A program made the translations under genes and the position numbers. Positions 34,550 to 46,166 of a stretch of DNA of 64,000 bases are shown here, one piece after another (the stretch's first letter is position 1; every line of letters starts with the position of its first letter). A model generated the notes under the pieces. That model searched no databases and was not told the DNA's origin. It worked only from the letters and a program-made list of their open reading frames with translations. The DNA is from Branchipolynoe longqiensis. Lineage: Eukaryota; Annelida; Polychaeta; Phyllodocida; Polynoidae. The stretch is from the NCBI GenBank assembly GCA_030323885.1, contig CM059198.1:76283045-76347044 (forward strand), read 5' to 3'.

Positions 34550-35029
34550 GCGTCAAGGGAAAAGATGGGGCATTGCTCAAATGTCAGTAAGCCGCTGTCT
34601 GCGGCAAATTCTCAACTTGGACACGGTCACTCTTCAAAATGAGACGATATCCAGCAGCCTAGACAATCAGGAACCGTACATACTGCGCTGATGATAAGGG
34701 CTCTATGGGAAGCCAACGTGCATTATGTTTGGGAACAGAAAGCAGTGAGATTTCATGTTTTAATTTGAAATATTAACACATGGTAATGATATTGTTTATT
34801 GTACTTGAAACATTTTAACCTTTTAAATTTTAAATGCACACCTTTGAAAGTATGTGATATAGGCCAGTTTCACTATTATCCCAGTGCAGAGTGGACTCAC
34901 TGAACTACCTACCTATGATCCAGCAACCTTATTATCTTTATAAACAATTATTTCCATGACATCTGTATACATCCCATGTACATTCCTAACTTTCAGTTTA
35001 TCTTGATGTTATTGTTAAATAGTAAAACA

Positions 35030-35215
35030 TCTTTAGCCGACCACCTCCACAGATCAACCACTCTCGTATATCGATCGCTTTATTCGGGTTCCAAATGATC
35101 GCCCATTCAGTACCATAGTAACGATAAAAAAAAACCTCCCTAAACTGACCACATCCCTAAATGGACCATTTAAAGTTGGTCCAATGGTCGGTCGATTTAG
35201 AGGTTTTACTGTAAT
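35030..35215. repeat. Dispersed repeat, pair with 18967-19165
   Basis: Starts 'agccgaccacctccacagat' and ends 'gtcgatttagaggttttact'; the ends are partly complementary. Confidence 0.6.
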
Positions 35216-35619
35216 TGTCTTTGCTAATTACCTATTGTTAGTTTGTGGAAATTCATCTGGGTGCACAGACAGGAGGACTACCCCCTCGGGGGATGCCAAC
35301 CGAAAACACCCTACCATATTTTGTGGTAAAATAAAATTCAATTCTAATTGTGAAATGGGGCATGGGGTTCAATCGGGTGGCTTCCATGCCATTAGTAGAC
35401 ATGACATCATAAACCAGACTAGCCACCCTTGTTGTCTGGTGGGCTGAGACCTGAGTGCACCTTTCCACAAACCACATGAGGCAGGGATATGCTTTGCCAC
35501 TGAATGAATTCACTCGGGATTCAACTCTAAAAACCAGTCAGGCTACAAATGCCCGCATATTGGTTCAACATGAGCAGAGCTCGGATGTCAATTTCAAGTG
35601 ATAGTTCTCCACCAACAAA

Positions 35620-35854
35620 CGGTTTGTTTGGGCTTCACATCCTAGCAACATCTCAGGTCATATCAAGAAGGGGACCCACTTGTGACTGTGCACTCATGGC
35701 AACTTTACAGTGCGGTCACACTGGGAGATTGGCCGCTACCAGCATAGGCCGATATCCCACTCAGTAAGTCATTGGTTTGACTCGACTGGGATTCGAACTC
35801 CCTACCTTCCGCGGGGGGAACCAGCGCTCTACCGATTCGTCCACCGTGCTTGGT
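35620..35854 (-). repeat. SINE-A copy, shortened body
   Basis: The segment between 'ccgatatcccactcagt' and 'aagtcattggtttgactcga' is deleted. Confidence 0.75.
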
Positions 35855-36372
35855 GCCCTCATATGGCTCCACATAGGGTAGTGAGATTTGGAACCGTTAA
35901 TGGTCAGTAACCACCTCAGCCACACTTTAAGATCAGGGAATCTCCCCGACTACTTGAGACTGCACACGTGACCTGAAATTGCCATTTAACCGACATCACT
36001 GTTTATCGTCGACACGTTATATATTTTGTCCATGTTCAGCAAAAAGGTATTGGCACACCCGCAATATCTAACAGTGTAAGAGCGACATGCTTTGATGGGT
36101 TTCAACCTCAGGCCTTCCTAAGGAACCAGCTAATTTAGGAATACCCGGTTTCTGGGCTATTCATATTGCAGCGTTAGCACAGAATGACAATTTGTCAATC
36201 ATTACTGAAAGAAAAAACATTACACGAGACGAGCGCCTTAAGTAATTAGAAGTAATATAGGCAAGACTCAAGCATAAGTCATTATAACACGGCATTATCT
36301 TTTGTCTAACTTAACATTAGGCACTTAATTAACACCAAACTGTTTGCTATGTGAGTGGTAAAACCAACGCAC

Positions 36373-36409
36373 CTGGTCCTGGTGGTGACGGGTCTTCGAT
36401 ATCTGCCAT
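36373..36409 (-). CDS. Candidate first coding exon (MADIEDPSPPGP) joined to the Pro/Ala exon and MTHFSD
   Basis: ATG at 36409 opens 12 codons plus one base before a donor (gtgcgt). An in-frame TAA stands 11 codons upstream, at 36440-36442, so translation cannot start earlier. Upstream, 'catttatttgtttcag' ending at 36461 is a strong acceptor, giving an exon of about 36373-36460 with part of the 5' UTR; a non-coding first exon would lie further upstream. The last G joins CT of the exon at 32549 (Ala), or CA of the exon at 23037 (Ala) if the Pro/Ala exon is skipped. It is short, so the call rests on the splice sites, the upstream stop and phase. Confidence 0.6.
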
Positions 36410-36460
36410 TTTGTCTCCGTGAAAAGTGTCAGATAGGTTTTATTGCTTTCTTCCTTTCTT

Positions 36461-37437
36461 CTGAAACAAATAAATGAGTAAGATACAACCATACCAAAGG
36501 GAATATTTAATTGATGCAAGCGAGACCTGTATCCCACAAGGAAGCACCAAGTTCGCAAGCAGTTTTACTTATACACTTCCAACAGCTAGAAAGCTTGACA
36601 ACTTACTGACCGTCTTTCGTCACCTATGACTTGATTGTGAAAAGGTTTCTTTATAACATAAAAAAGAATACACAGAATTCTAATGCCATTCATTATCTAC
36701 AATCTGCAAGGTAAAGTGCTTGTTACTGTAAACCGCATGCCACACGTTATGGCTTATAATTATATGGACAAGTTAATTCAATGAGGACCATAGGAACATT
36801 ACAAAGATTTTAATTTTAAAATTTTATATCATAACAGATAAGTGTTTTAACACTTGTTTTCACTGCGGTGCAGCACAAATCCAATTTGATTTAAATTATC
36901 TGAATTTAGGGTGCGATTTAAAGCAGTTAAATCACATAAACAAAGGCCTACTTATCAGATTGATAGTGATTGATGCCATGTTAGCAGCAACGGAATAATT
37001 TATGATTAGAAGAGTTTACTTTTATTCTGTACTTATTTAGTAATCGCTTTCACAGAGAATTAAAAGCTCTCAATTATAAAATTGGTGTCAATTGACAGAG
37101 AATGTAAAAGATCACAGTTGTAAAAATTATAGAAGAGGAATAGTAAAAATGGGAGGTAAACTTTAATGGTAACACTTAAAAATGAATAAGTTATAGCTGA
37201 TGTGTCAAAGAAGAATACATTTCTTGTTTTGCATTTCTTCACCTTTCAGCCGCCACCCTCCAAATATACACACGTCCTGTAGAAACTTCTCTAAAAACCA
37301 GTCAAGCTTCAAATGTCCAAATATTGGTTCAGCATATATACCTCCGCATCCCCCGAATATATTGGGCAGCAATTTACCCAACTTTTGATTTAATAGGTTT
37401 GCACCAAACATTGTACAATGCGAACAGTATGCACGAT
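36461..37437. other. Upstream of the candidate MTHFSD start; no gene seen
   Basis: A/T-rich; probably intron or promoter of the minus-strand gene. No recognisable exon, CpG-rich block or TATA box stands out. Confidence 0.4.
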
Positions 37438-38413
37438 ATGTATATGGGTCGTTCTCAGAAGTTGTGTACCAATACTGTGACATCAGTACCACAAAATCAA
37501 AATGCTGTCAAAGTCCTATATATACAAGCTTCCTCAAAATAGGTATGTCCTTTTGCATCTGACTAATTGAAAATAAACATATTCTGACATTTTTAAATAG
37601 GTCAAATGATGCTCACATCCAATAAATAGCAGTATAGCATAGAAACCAATTTGACTCCAAAATCAAATATTTTCCACACAAAGCTTGACATTTTTTATGA
37701 CATTTCACATGCCACTCGCTTTATAAACAGTAGTAATAATAATTTGAAACCTCATTGCTACGTTTTTGTCTTATTTTGTAATGATTAAAGAGAAAAGCAG
37801 AACAATATTAGCAGGGTAACAGTCCAAGTGGAATCAACAATTTTACACAAATGTTCGGCTCAAATTTCAATGTTTAGGGGCAATTTCAGGATTATCTTTT
37901 ACTATACCATAACTGGGTTCATGCATAGTGTCAAATGCTGAAAATAGTTCATCTACTGTATCTGTATTCAGTGTTTGATACAGAGTTCCATAGTACTTGC
38001 AAGTGGAAATGAAATGTTACGATGTTAATGACTCCAGAAAAGGTTAACTATTTCATCATTTTTATCAAAAAGATTTTTTAGAAATAAATGTCTCCAACTT
38101 AATAAAGACATTGTATATGACCACTTGAAGTGAAATGTGCCGTTGTTCAGAGTTTTTTTTTATAAGGTTTGTGAAACTATATTTTCAATGCCATTGGCAA
38201 TGTCACAAATTAGTGATGTAATTTTCTATTTATTTAGCTATATCAATCCCAATAAGATACACAATATTAACATTTCCTTTTGACCTAAAATATCTCCCAC
38301 ATTGGGCGAAATGATGAAATCTAAATATTGACACTCCAAATGGGGTTCTTTGAAATATGCATTTCAAGTAGACTACCTCAACTGGTACAGTTTCTGAGAA
38401 CGCCCCATATATG
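37438..38413. mobile_element. Inverted-repeat element I, about 975 bp
   Basis: Left 'tatatgggtcgttctcagaa', right 'tttctgagaacgccccatat'. The region from about 37664 onward is repeated at 54507-55252. Confidence 0.75.
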
Positions 38414-38499
38414 TGGGTTCTAAGATTAAACACCACACCTGACATTACCAAATGGGGAATACAAAGACAGGTAACATACGGCACCTTCTTATATGACAT

Positions 38500-38700
38500 G
38501 TGTCAGTTCCCACCATTGTGGCCACCCCCTCATGTTCTGACATGACCTGGAAGAGTCACGTGACTCCCACCCCCGCACAAACAGAACCGGGTGGGGCCCG
38601 GCGTTAGGTTATAAAAACACCAGCCACATGCACATTCCACCACAAACCAGGACAGCAGTCGCCACGAACCAGCCAAACACCTCCACTACTCCTTTTCATT
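38500..38700 (+). promoter_or_regulatory. Promoter-like block, uncertain
   Basis: A GC-rich stretch with a palindromic 'gtcacgtgac' (E-box type) and a 'gttataaaaacacc' TATA-like site about 45 bases later, followed by C/A-rich sequence. It could be a promoter in the MTHFSD-HMGCL interval or a piece of an LTR. No downstream exon recognised. Confidence 0.3.
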
Positions 38701-39309
38701 TATTATCTATCTTGGGCAACAGCCTGCATAATGCTTAGGTTACAAATGCTGCGGCCGCCGTACGGTGCTGTGGTGTCTTGCAGCTTATGCAAATGTTACG
38801 GCGTTGTAACCTGCAGTTTAACTCTTCACAAATTGTATGGTTTGTGTTGAATTTATACACGTATTTAATATACAAAAAAAGTTACAACTTTCTAAATATT
38901 GATCACACAAACATGAAGTTTCAACCATATCGATATTCATTTTACAACCTTTCCATTGATGTCAACAAAGGTGATCAGTGTTGTGTAGTCTGGATTGGCA
39001 GGATTGCGGCCTGTGGTGTTGCGACTTTTCAAAGTTAAGATAACTACAACTTAAAACAACTGCAACCCTTGCAGCGAGCAAAAAACGTACGGTGACCTTA
39101 ACCCACAGTACGGTCTGGCCGCTGTAACGCATTGTGACCGAGGCATAACTGTGACATAATTATGTATAACATATTTCATGGTCGACGGAGCCGATGTGTT
39201 TTCTTGTATGTCATGTATGTCAATCAAATTGATCAAAAGAGCACAGTGAGGTTTTCTGTACTAAGTATATTAATTATGTATGACAAGCTCAGGAAATTTG
39301 TATTTCCAC

Positions 39310-39535
39310 AGGGACTTTATAGTACTGCCCCACTGGGAGACCAGGCCACCAGCACCATGACCTGATATCCCACTCAGTCACATTATCCTGAGCCAACCAG
39401 TCCTTGCCCTATCCTAGTAATGCCGAGCACCTGGGTAGGAAGCGACAAGTATCAATTTTTAAGTCATTGGTTTGACTCGGCCATGGTTTGATCTACCAAC
39501 ACAGGAGAGGGACGCTCTAACCGTCTATTGGTTCT
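39310..39535 (-). repeat. SINE-A copy, tail missing
   Basis: Starts inside the body at 'gggactttatagtactgccc' and keeps a diverged head. Confidence 0.75.
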
Positions 39536-39852
39536 GACACCATCATGGCTTAACCACTGAACATTCATCTAGTATTTTCCACGGTAATTAATAACACTTG
39601 TTTTCTCCTGTCCTGTTGTCGACAGGCTTATTGTAATGCAAAACCATCTTACTATTCTTAGTCTTGCAACTTGCATATTTTAATATGGATATAAGTATAA
39701 CCGACAACCAGCGGCTAATGTTAGCATTGGTTAACTCGCCCCTAGATATGTCCAAATGATATATGTTTCTAGATATGTCCAACGGTCACAATGCTGACAG
39801 AACAATCTCGAAGCAGAGTGTGCAGGACAGCAAAAGAAATGTGCCTAATCGA

Positions 39853-40160
39853 CCAGACGGGATGGCCGAATGAGTTGAGCGTCCGCCTCCCATTTTAGTA
39901 TATCGTGGGATTCAAACACAGTCGAATCAAACCAATGACCCACAAATTGATACTTGTCGCTTCCTAGCCAAGCGCTCGGCATTAATAGGATAGGGCAAGG
40001 ACTGGTTTGCTCAGTGTCAGGATAATGTGACAGTGGGATATCAGGTCATGGTACTGGCAGTTTTGTCTCCCAGTGGGAAAACACTATAAGTGCACACCAC
40101 CACAAGTCGATACCCATCCTGATATGACCTTAGATGTTACAAGGACGTAAAACTCCAACC
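39853..40160 (+). mobile_element. SINE-A, full-length, plus orientation
   Basis: 'agacgggatggccgaatgag' at the head; ends 'gttacaaggacgtaaaactc'. It lies in the interval between the divergent genes. Confidence 0.82.
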
Positions 40161-40436
40161 ATAATGTGCCTATGAGTGTGCTCGGAGAATGCTGTATTGC
40201 TAATAACACGATAATGCTAATCGTGAAAAACTGCATTTTCGTGGAAAATCAACTCTGGCAGTGAGGGGGAGGGCAACACTGACTAGTAGTAGCCGACCAA
40301 ATGTCGGCCGACAGCGAATAACCCAGACACAGAAATCTAGGTTTTATTTTTACTGGAATGTTCTACTGCTTAGACAACAGGAGAAAACACATAAAATTGT
40401 GAGACATATTTGAACAAAGAAAGAAATAAGGCCGCA

Positions 40437-40505
40437 TGAGCAATGGAATGAAGACCAATTGTCCATGACTGAAATGTCCACATCTTAATTAATGTTAATC
40501 AATTA
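40437..40505 (+). repeat. SINE-C tail fragment
   Basis: 'agaccaattgtccatgactg' followed by 'aaatgtccacatcttaatt'. Confidence 0.55.
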
Positions 40506-40902
40506 ATGTACCAGATAATTTTTTAATGTTAAACAGAATTGGTAGAAACTCAAACCTATCGGAGTATGCAACTTAAAATCAGCTAGCTATATGGGTCATT
40601 CTCTGAAACCGGGCACCAGACTTGTGCCATGGCAACCAAAAGTGAAAACATCCCAGATAATAGCAGAATCCCTGCTCATATGGAAGGCTTCATGGTGTGC
40701 ATATATACCAGAGTTTAAACAAAATTATTCACTTTAATTTTGGTCTCATACATATCAATTGAGCAAAACTTTAAAATCACTGACGCAACATGGAAATCAA
40801 ATGCATACCAATAAAAAAAACCAACACATACACTTTTGGAATACAGAAATGTATGGCTAGTGACAGTTGCTAGAATCCACCACATCTGAAGAACTGTCTC
40901 CA

Positions 40903-40985
40903 TTTTAGATTAGATTAGAGTAGATTAGATTAGAGTGTTTGAGCTATATGCTCAGGCCAAATCGGAGACTCCACCATCAGAGCCC
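40903..40985 (-). repeat. LINE-type tail with (TCTAA)n, inverted to 44083-44141
   Basis: 'gattagattagagtgtttga' and 'tcggagactccaccatca' are the complement of the plus-strand copy at 44 kb. Confidence 0.65.
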
Positions 40986-41468
40986 ATCGCATGTGGTGAG
41001 GATGCTCGGTTCAGTTTTGTCATGTGCAGTAGTAATGAGTTTGAATCTGCTGGCTATTAAATAAGAGCGGCTAACAGGTCTCAGGACTATTATAGCTGTA
41101 TCCTATTGATTGATTGAACACTAACGCACATAAATTCAAACAATATTTGATTGATTACAGTTAAGTAAAAAAAGAAACAAGGGAAAAGGTTCTAAAAGTA
41201 GTCTGCATGGTGTTGATGTGTAAAAATACACACACCCCAACCACCGACATTTTAGCTAGTCGTTCACAGGTAATCATACAAGCACATCAACAAAAATATT
41301 TTGTGGGATACATTAAATACATATAGTATAGCTAACATACTTAACACAGGGTAAACAATAACTACTTGATTTGCTAACAAAAAAAGAAATCGTTAAAAAT
41401 CGAACATGGAAACCAAATATATGGATACCTGGATACCAAAATACGGAATATAAGGCTGAGCCTGTCTA

Positions 41469-43131
41469 GTATTAGATAACAGATTCACCCTGTACTCTCA
41501 GTACACGGGTGAACGACAACGTAGTCTAAATACGGGCGAAAATAGCTTTAGTATGGAACAGGAAGTAGAATGCCTGCCGCCTTATTATGTAACATGCACA
41601 ATGTAGAGAAAATGTTCTTATATATCTGGGTTCTCTAATTCTTTGAAATTGTCTACTGGCAGTTTGGTAGACACATAACTTTGAATTTGTTTAATTTCTT
41701 TGTTTATAAAACCTCACCAAATAAATTGCAGCAAGATATTCAAATTTTTTGAAACTACCAAACAACAATCTCTAGATTATGAGTTTACTCATTCTATCTA
41801 TTTATATTATTTAGAAGTCCAATCAAATCAGTAGATAGAAATAACTCTATGTATATGAATTACTTATGTTATTATATAACATGGATAGTGTAGACAAAAT
41901 GAATTTTATCTGGGTTCTCTAAATTTTAAGTTTGTTAACTATAAAAATGACTTCGAATTTGTTTAATTTCTTTTGTTTATCAGCAGACTTTGCAAATTAA
42001 AAAGATATTCAACAAACTCTGTTGTGAGTTTTAACCCATTCCATCATTTCTGATTTATACTATTTAGCAACCCAAGTAAATCAATAGATGTGAGGTAAAC
42101 CATATGTTATGAATTACTCATGTTATTATATAACATGCACAATTTGCAGAGGTTTTATAAACAAAGAAATTAAACAAATTCAAAGTTATGTTTTGATCAA
42201 ACTGCTAGTTGACAATTTCAAAGAATTAGAGAACCCAGATAAATAAGAACATTTTCTCTACACTGTGCATGTTATATAATAACATGAGTAATTCATAAAC
42301 ATAGAGTTTGATTCCTATCTATTGTTCTTTATTGAATTGCCAAACAAATCTGTTGAAATGGATGAACTCACAACATAGTGTTTTTGATAATTCAAATTGA
42401 AGTTGCTAAAGTAATGTAAACAAGAATGAATGCATTGCTATAACCACTCATCTCAAATCTGTGATCCTGGGATTGTGCATCTGGGTTACTAGGTCTGGTA
42501 GTGAGGACACATTCATGTCTCCAATGTCAAAATAATATCCAAGGAAACCCATAGTATATATAGAGGTGAATCCTTAGGATATGCAACTCACTTTGTTTCT
42601 GGCAATCATACAGTGAACACCTATTAGGCTTTCTTCCCCGCCCTCCCACCCTCTTCTCCTTGTGGTCCGTCTGTTAGGGCTGAGTGTTAGAGGTATTCGG
42701 TTGGGTCGAAACCGGAACTTTAATTGTGTATAAATAAATAGTTTGTATGTATTTCTTTGGGAAAAAGGAAAATATGAATAATACTGACATGTGGTATAGT
42801 ACTTATGTATAATTACAAATGAATGATTGTACAAACTTATACTGTTACAAATACTCTTGAAGATGTAAATAAATTATAAATTTATTTCCGAGTTTGGTCT
42901 TTTGTTATGAATTGTGGATTTAAAGCTAGAATAGACCGATTTTGGAAAAACGAGCAGTATAAAACTCCGAACTGACTTTCAAGTATTGCAGAATAGAGAC
43001 CGAAAAACCAACAGGCAATTATGCCGTCAAAATTTCGTACATCCGGTATCAAGGCAGTATAAATCTTCAACAAAAAGGTATCACAGTACCCACCCGTGTA
43101 CTGTGAGTACAGGGTGAATCCTTTATCTAGT
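41469..43131. mobile_element. Foldback element K, about 1.66 kb
   Basis: Outer ends 'agataacagattcaccctgt' and 'acagggtgaatcctttatct'. A second inner palindrome pairs about 41585-41730 ('taacatgcacaatgtagaga') with about 42140-42290 ('tctctacactgtgcatgtta'). An internal A/T-rich unit ('gaatttgtttaatttctttg') also occurs as direct copies. Confidence 0.78.
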
Positions 43132-44082
43132 CTGATATATGGTACCCACTTTCAGAGAATGACCCTTATATCTACGGAATATAATCCGAAATAGTATGCA
43201 TTATCATTTAAATGCCATTTCAGCATTACAGTTACTCCACGAGAAATATATTAAACGATTAAAACTCATTTAAAAAAAGAAACAAAAGCAATATAAATAA
43301 ACCTTGTAAGCTCGAAGATAATTTCACTTTGCCACTACACTAAACTCGTTGGTTGCTACCAAGTCAAATGTCTATGACCACTAATGAGAGAAAATGATAG
43401 TAATGAACGAAAAACCCTATTTAAAAAGGACATTCATAAAAATATATTCATATTGATGTTGACAATGATAAACGAGAAAATGGCACAAATAAATGTATTG
43501 AAAGTATTTAATGAGCGTATTCATAATCAATGGCGATGTCAGGTTGTAATAAGGTGCTTATGGGAGAAAATCCATTCAGATGAAAAAGGTCTACTAGGCT
43601 ATCCGATGGTCCATGGACCTCAAGCTGATATTGATAAAGGAAGAGAAGCACATTTTCTAACTAACAAAACGTCTCACCCATCCATTTGTTTCTTTCAGCA
43701 TTCGACTATGGCAACGGAATCCGGTAATATCTCAATTCAGCCCACTACATTGCAAAATTAAACAAATGCGAAAACATAACTTTCATTTCATCATTTGTAA
43801 GGAAGACAAGGATGCGCTGCTCTCTCATTCCCCCGGTAATTCGACATTTAAATCGAGAACATTAAAATAAAGGTAAATTGTGAAATATCCCTGTCTTTTC
43901 TATTCCATAAGTCAGATATCGAGAGGCCTCGACCTGATACACTATACAGGCTTCTCTGAAACTGGGCCTAACAAAATCAGAAGCGGATGAATATGAATTA
44001 TGATCCGTTGAAATATTAAACACTTAAAACATGAAGTCTTCATTATCAATTGCCATTATTTGTCCCGTATGGTGATGGTGGA

Positions 44083-44141
44083 GTCTCCAACTTGGCCTGA
44101 GCATATTATAGCTCAAACACTCTAATCTAATCTAATCTAAA
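44083..44141 (+). repeat. LINE-type tail ending in (TCTAA)n
   Basis: 'ggtggagtctccaacttggc' to 'caaacactctaatctaatct'; variable-length pentamer tails are typical of CR1-like LINE ends. Confidence 0.6.
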
Positions 44142-45214
44142 GGGAATTAGTATTGACCGAAGCTAACTGAAAGTTGCCTATTGTCGGTCAAATCTAAGCA
44201 CGTGACGTGTCCTTGTTTCAAGTCACCAAGTCCAAGACTGAATTGACAATGTTTTGGGAATGATAGTTTCCCCATAACTAGCTCCAAAAACTACCTTTAC
44301 TCTTGCCATATATTGATATAAAAGAAAAAACAAACCCTAAATTAGTTATAAATGTATTGAACTTATGCGTGACGTAGGAATGTGAAGGCCTACAACCACG
44401 CCCAAATTGTGTCACTCAAATTAACACTAATTACAAGTATTATTATGACAACTGGTAAACTCACTATCGCTCCTTCAGTAACGCAGAAAACACGCCAACG
44501 GAATGGTGGTTGAAAGGCCCCGATGGAAGCTTGACGCCCGGGTAACCGGTTATTTCGAAAAGAATGTTTGTGCCCTGGCGTTGACAGTGACACCTGATAG
44601 TGACAGACGCAAATTAGACCTACCACGCGAAAAACTAATTGGAACTTGCACAACAAACTGTATTAATGAAACCACAACTCAAGACGAAGCCCGCTTTAAA
44701 ACAATGTTATTAATGTTAATATGTTAACAGTTAATTTACGAAGGCCTGGGGTAGGATTCAAAATTTTCCCTTCACATGTCATGGCTTTTCGAAGTCACAC
44801 CCCTAATTCAGCTCTTGGAAGTTTTGTTCGTCAAAGTTTCTCATTTTGTACTATTATCAAACACCAGACGTCTAGTTAATTTGAGGTATCCTTATGGTAG
44901 TGTTTCTATTTCAACATATAATGTAACTAGGAGTTGGAGTTTTGCTGGGAAAGTAAAGTAATCTTCTTGACAAACCTCGCACCTTGATAAACGTGGCAAT
45001 ATGGTCCTGGCGTCTGTCGCTACACATGGGCGCAGCCATAATATTAGTCTCGGAGTAGTCGCATCCGGGGGAAAGTATATATTTAAAACAAAAATGACAC
45101 GGACTCTCAAAATGCTATTTTTATAAGCAATACAAATTATCACAAATTATTATACGCCACACATAATTAATATCTTCCTGACATCGCAGAAATATATACA
45201 AACGCCGACTTGTT

Positions 45215-45222
45215 AGCCAATC
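45215..45222 (+). promoter_or_regulatory. CCAAT box upstream of HMGCL
   Basis: 'agccaatc' about 40 bases before the ATG at 45259. No TATA box was seen at a fitting distance. Weak evidence alone, but well placed for a housekeeping gene. Confidence 0.35.
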
Positions 45223-45258
45223 AACATCCGAGGAGTAATTGTCACCACAGTAAACATC

Positions 45259-45333
45259 ATGACAGTTGTCAAAAGTGGTAGATTAATTCGTATATTGGGA
45301 ACAAAGTTCTTCCGTAATTACTCAAGTACCTCG
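45259..45333 (+). CDS. HMGCL: HMGCL exon 1: start codon and mitochondrial targeting peptide
   Basis: ATG followed by 25 codons and a strong donor (gtatgt), phase 0. MTVVKSGRLIRILGT is a basic, amphipathic leader without acidic residues, and KFFRNYSSTS contains an R-x-Y-S matrix-peptidase-type site. Joined to 62114, it gives NYSSTS-LAGLPTFVKIVEVG, closely parallel to human [20 protein letters not shown]. With this exon, Arg of the GPRDGLQ motif is residue 41, Asp 42, and Glu in SVVEVTSF residue 72, the same numbers as in the human enzyme. HMG-CoA lyase splits HMG-CoA into acetoacetate and acetyl-CoA in ketogenesis and leucine breakdown, in the matrix. The exon was found by eye through leader, splice site and numbering, so it needs transcript proof. 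Confidence 0.82.
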
Positions 45334-45740
45334 GTATGTGTGTTTATTAACCATATATAAACGCATGTACTATGTGCGTAAGTTAAATTAAATGGCATTG
45401 TCAGGATCTGACTCAATTTGAGGGTAACACCAACAACTTACAGCTACAACAGTTAATGAGTTATTGAGTTAGTTCCATCTACGCCTACGGTAGGCTACGG
45501 TACGCGCAGGGCCGTAGCACTGTCTCTTGCGACGGGATTCTGTCTCTTGCGACGGGATTGGGGAATACATTTTTTTTTTGTCGGAAGGCTGGATAAATGA
45601 AATTACAACATGAATGAATTCTTAGTCAAGAAGCAAAATATATTCTTCACATAGTCTGGAGTTGTATATAAAAACAAATGATAATCAATTATTCAATATG
45701 GCTTCAAGCGAAAGCATGGAACAGATACTGAGATATTAGC

Positions 45741-46166
45741 CTAATTAGGTACAAGATTCACCCCGTACTGCTGCAGTAGGGGTGCAAACCAACCCTATGT
45801 AAAAGGTGGCGAAAATGCGGGTAAAAGAATTGAGGGCCTAATTTAATAATCTAAATCAGAAGCAACAATTATTCTTTACATCTGTTTTATTATTTACCCG
45901 CTACCTTTGAGTTGAAAAATATAATATAATATCTAGTTTAATAAGATTTAAAAGTGAAATCGACGGCGTTCTGCGGCCGCCATCTTGTCTTTTTTGCATT
46001 CTCTCCCATTTCACCAACTCTGTGCCTATATGCATAATATGGGTAGCCATTTGATACTGGAGCCACTGACTGGAGCCTCACTTCCATACTAACGCTATTT
46101 TCGCCCGTATTTATATAAGGCTGGTCTTCACCCGTGTATTACAAGTACCGGGTGAATCTCTTATCT
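45741..46166. mobile_element. Foldback element L, small relative of K
   Basis: 'caagattcaccccgtactgc' at the left and 'agtaccgggtgaatctctta' at the right. The right arm also has 'cgctattttcgcccgtattt', the complement of 'aatacgggcgaaaatagc' in K. Confidence 0.65.

Larger units (their letters stand above)
40587..43172. mobile_element. Inverted-repeat element J, about 2.6 kb, with other elements inside
   Basis: Left 'tatatgggtcattctctgaa', right 'ttcagagaatgacccttata'. It encloses the LINE-tail piece at 40903 and foldback K. No transposase frame seen. Confidence 0.5.
43173..45240. other. Upstream region of HMGCL; no certain gene
   Basis: Contains a 125-codon open frame at 43384-43761 with no recognisable domain, a (TCTAA)n LINE tail at 44083-44141, and otherwise unique-looking sequence. 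Confidence 0.4.

Noticed and set aside
44779..44877. 32-codon frame with a leader-like N-terminus as alternative HMGCL exon 1
   Set aside because: No donor in phase 0 and no match to the STS...LP junction; the exon at 45259 fits on every count.
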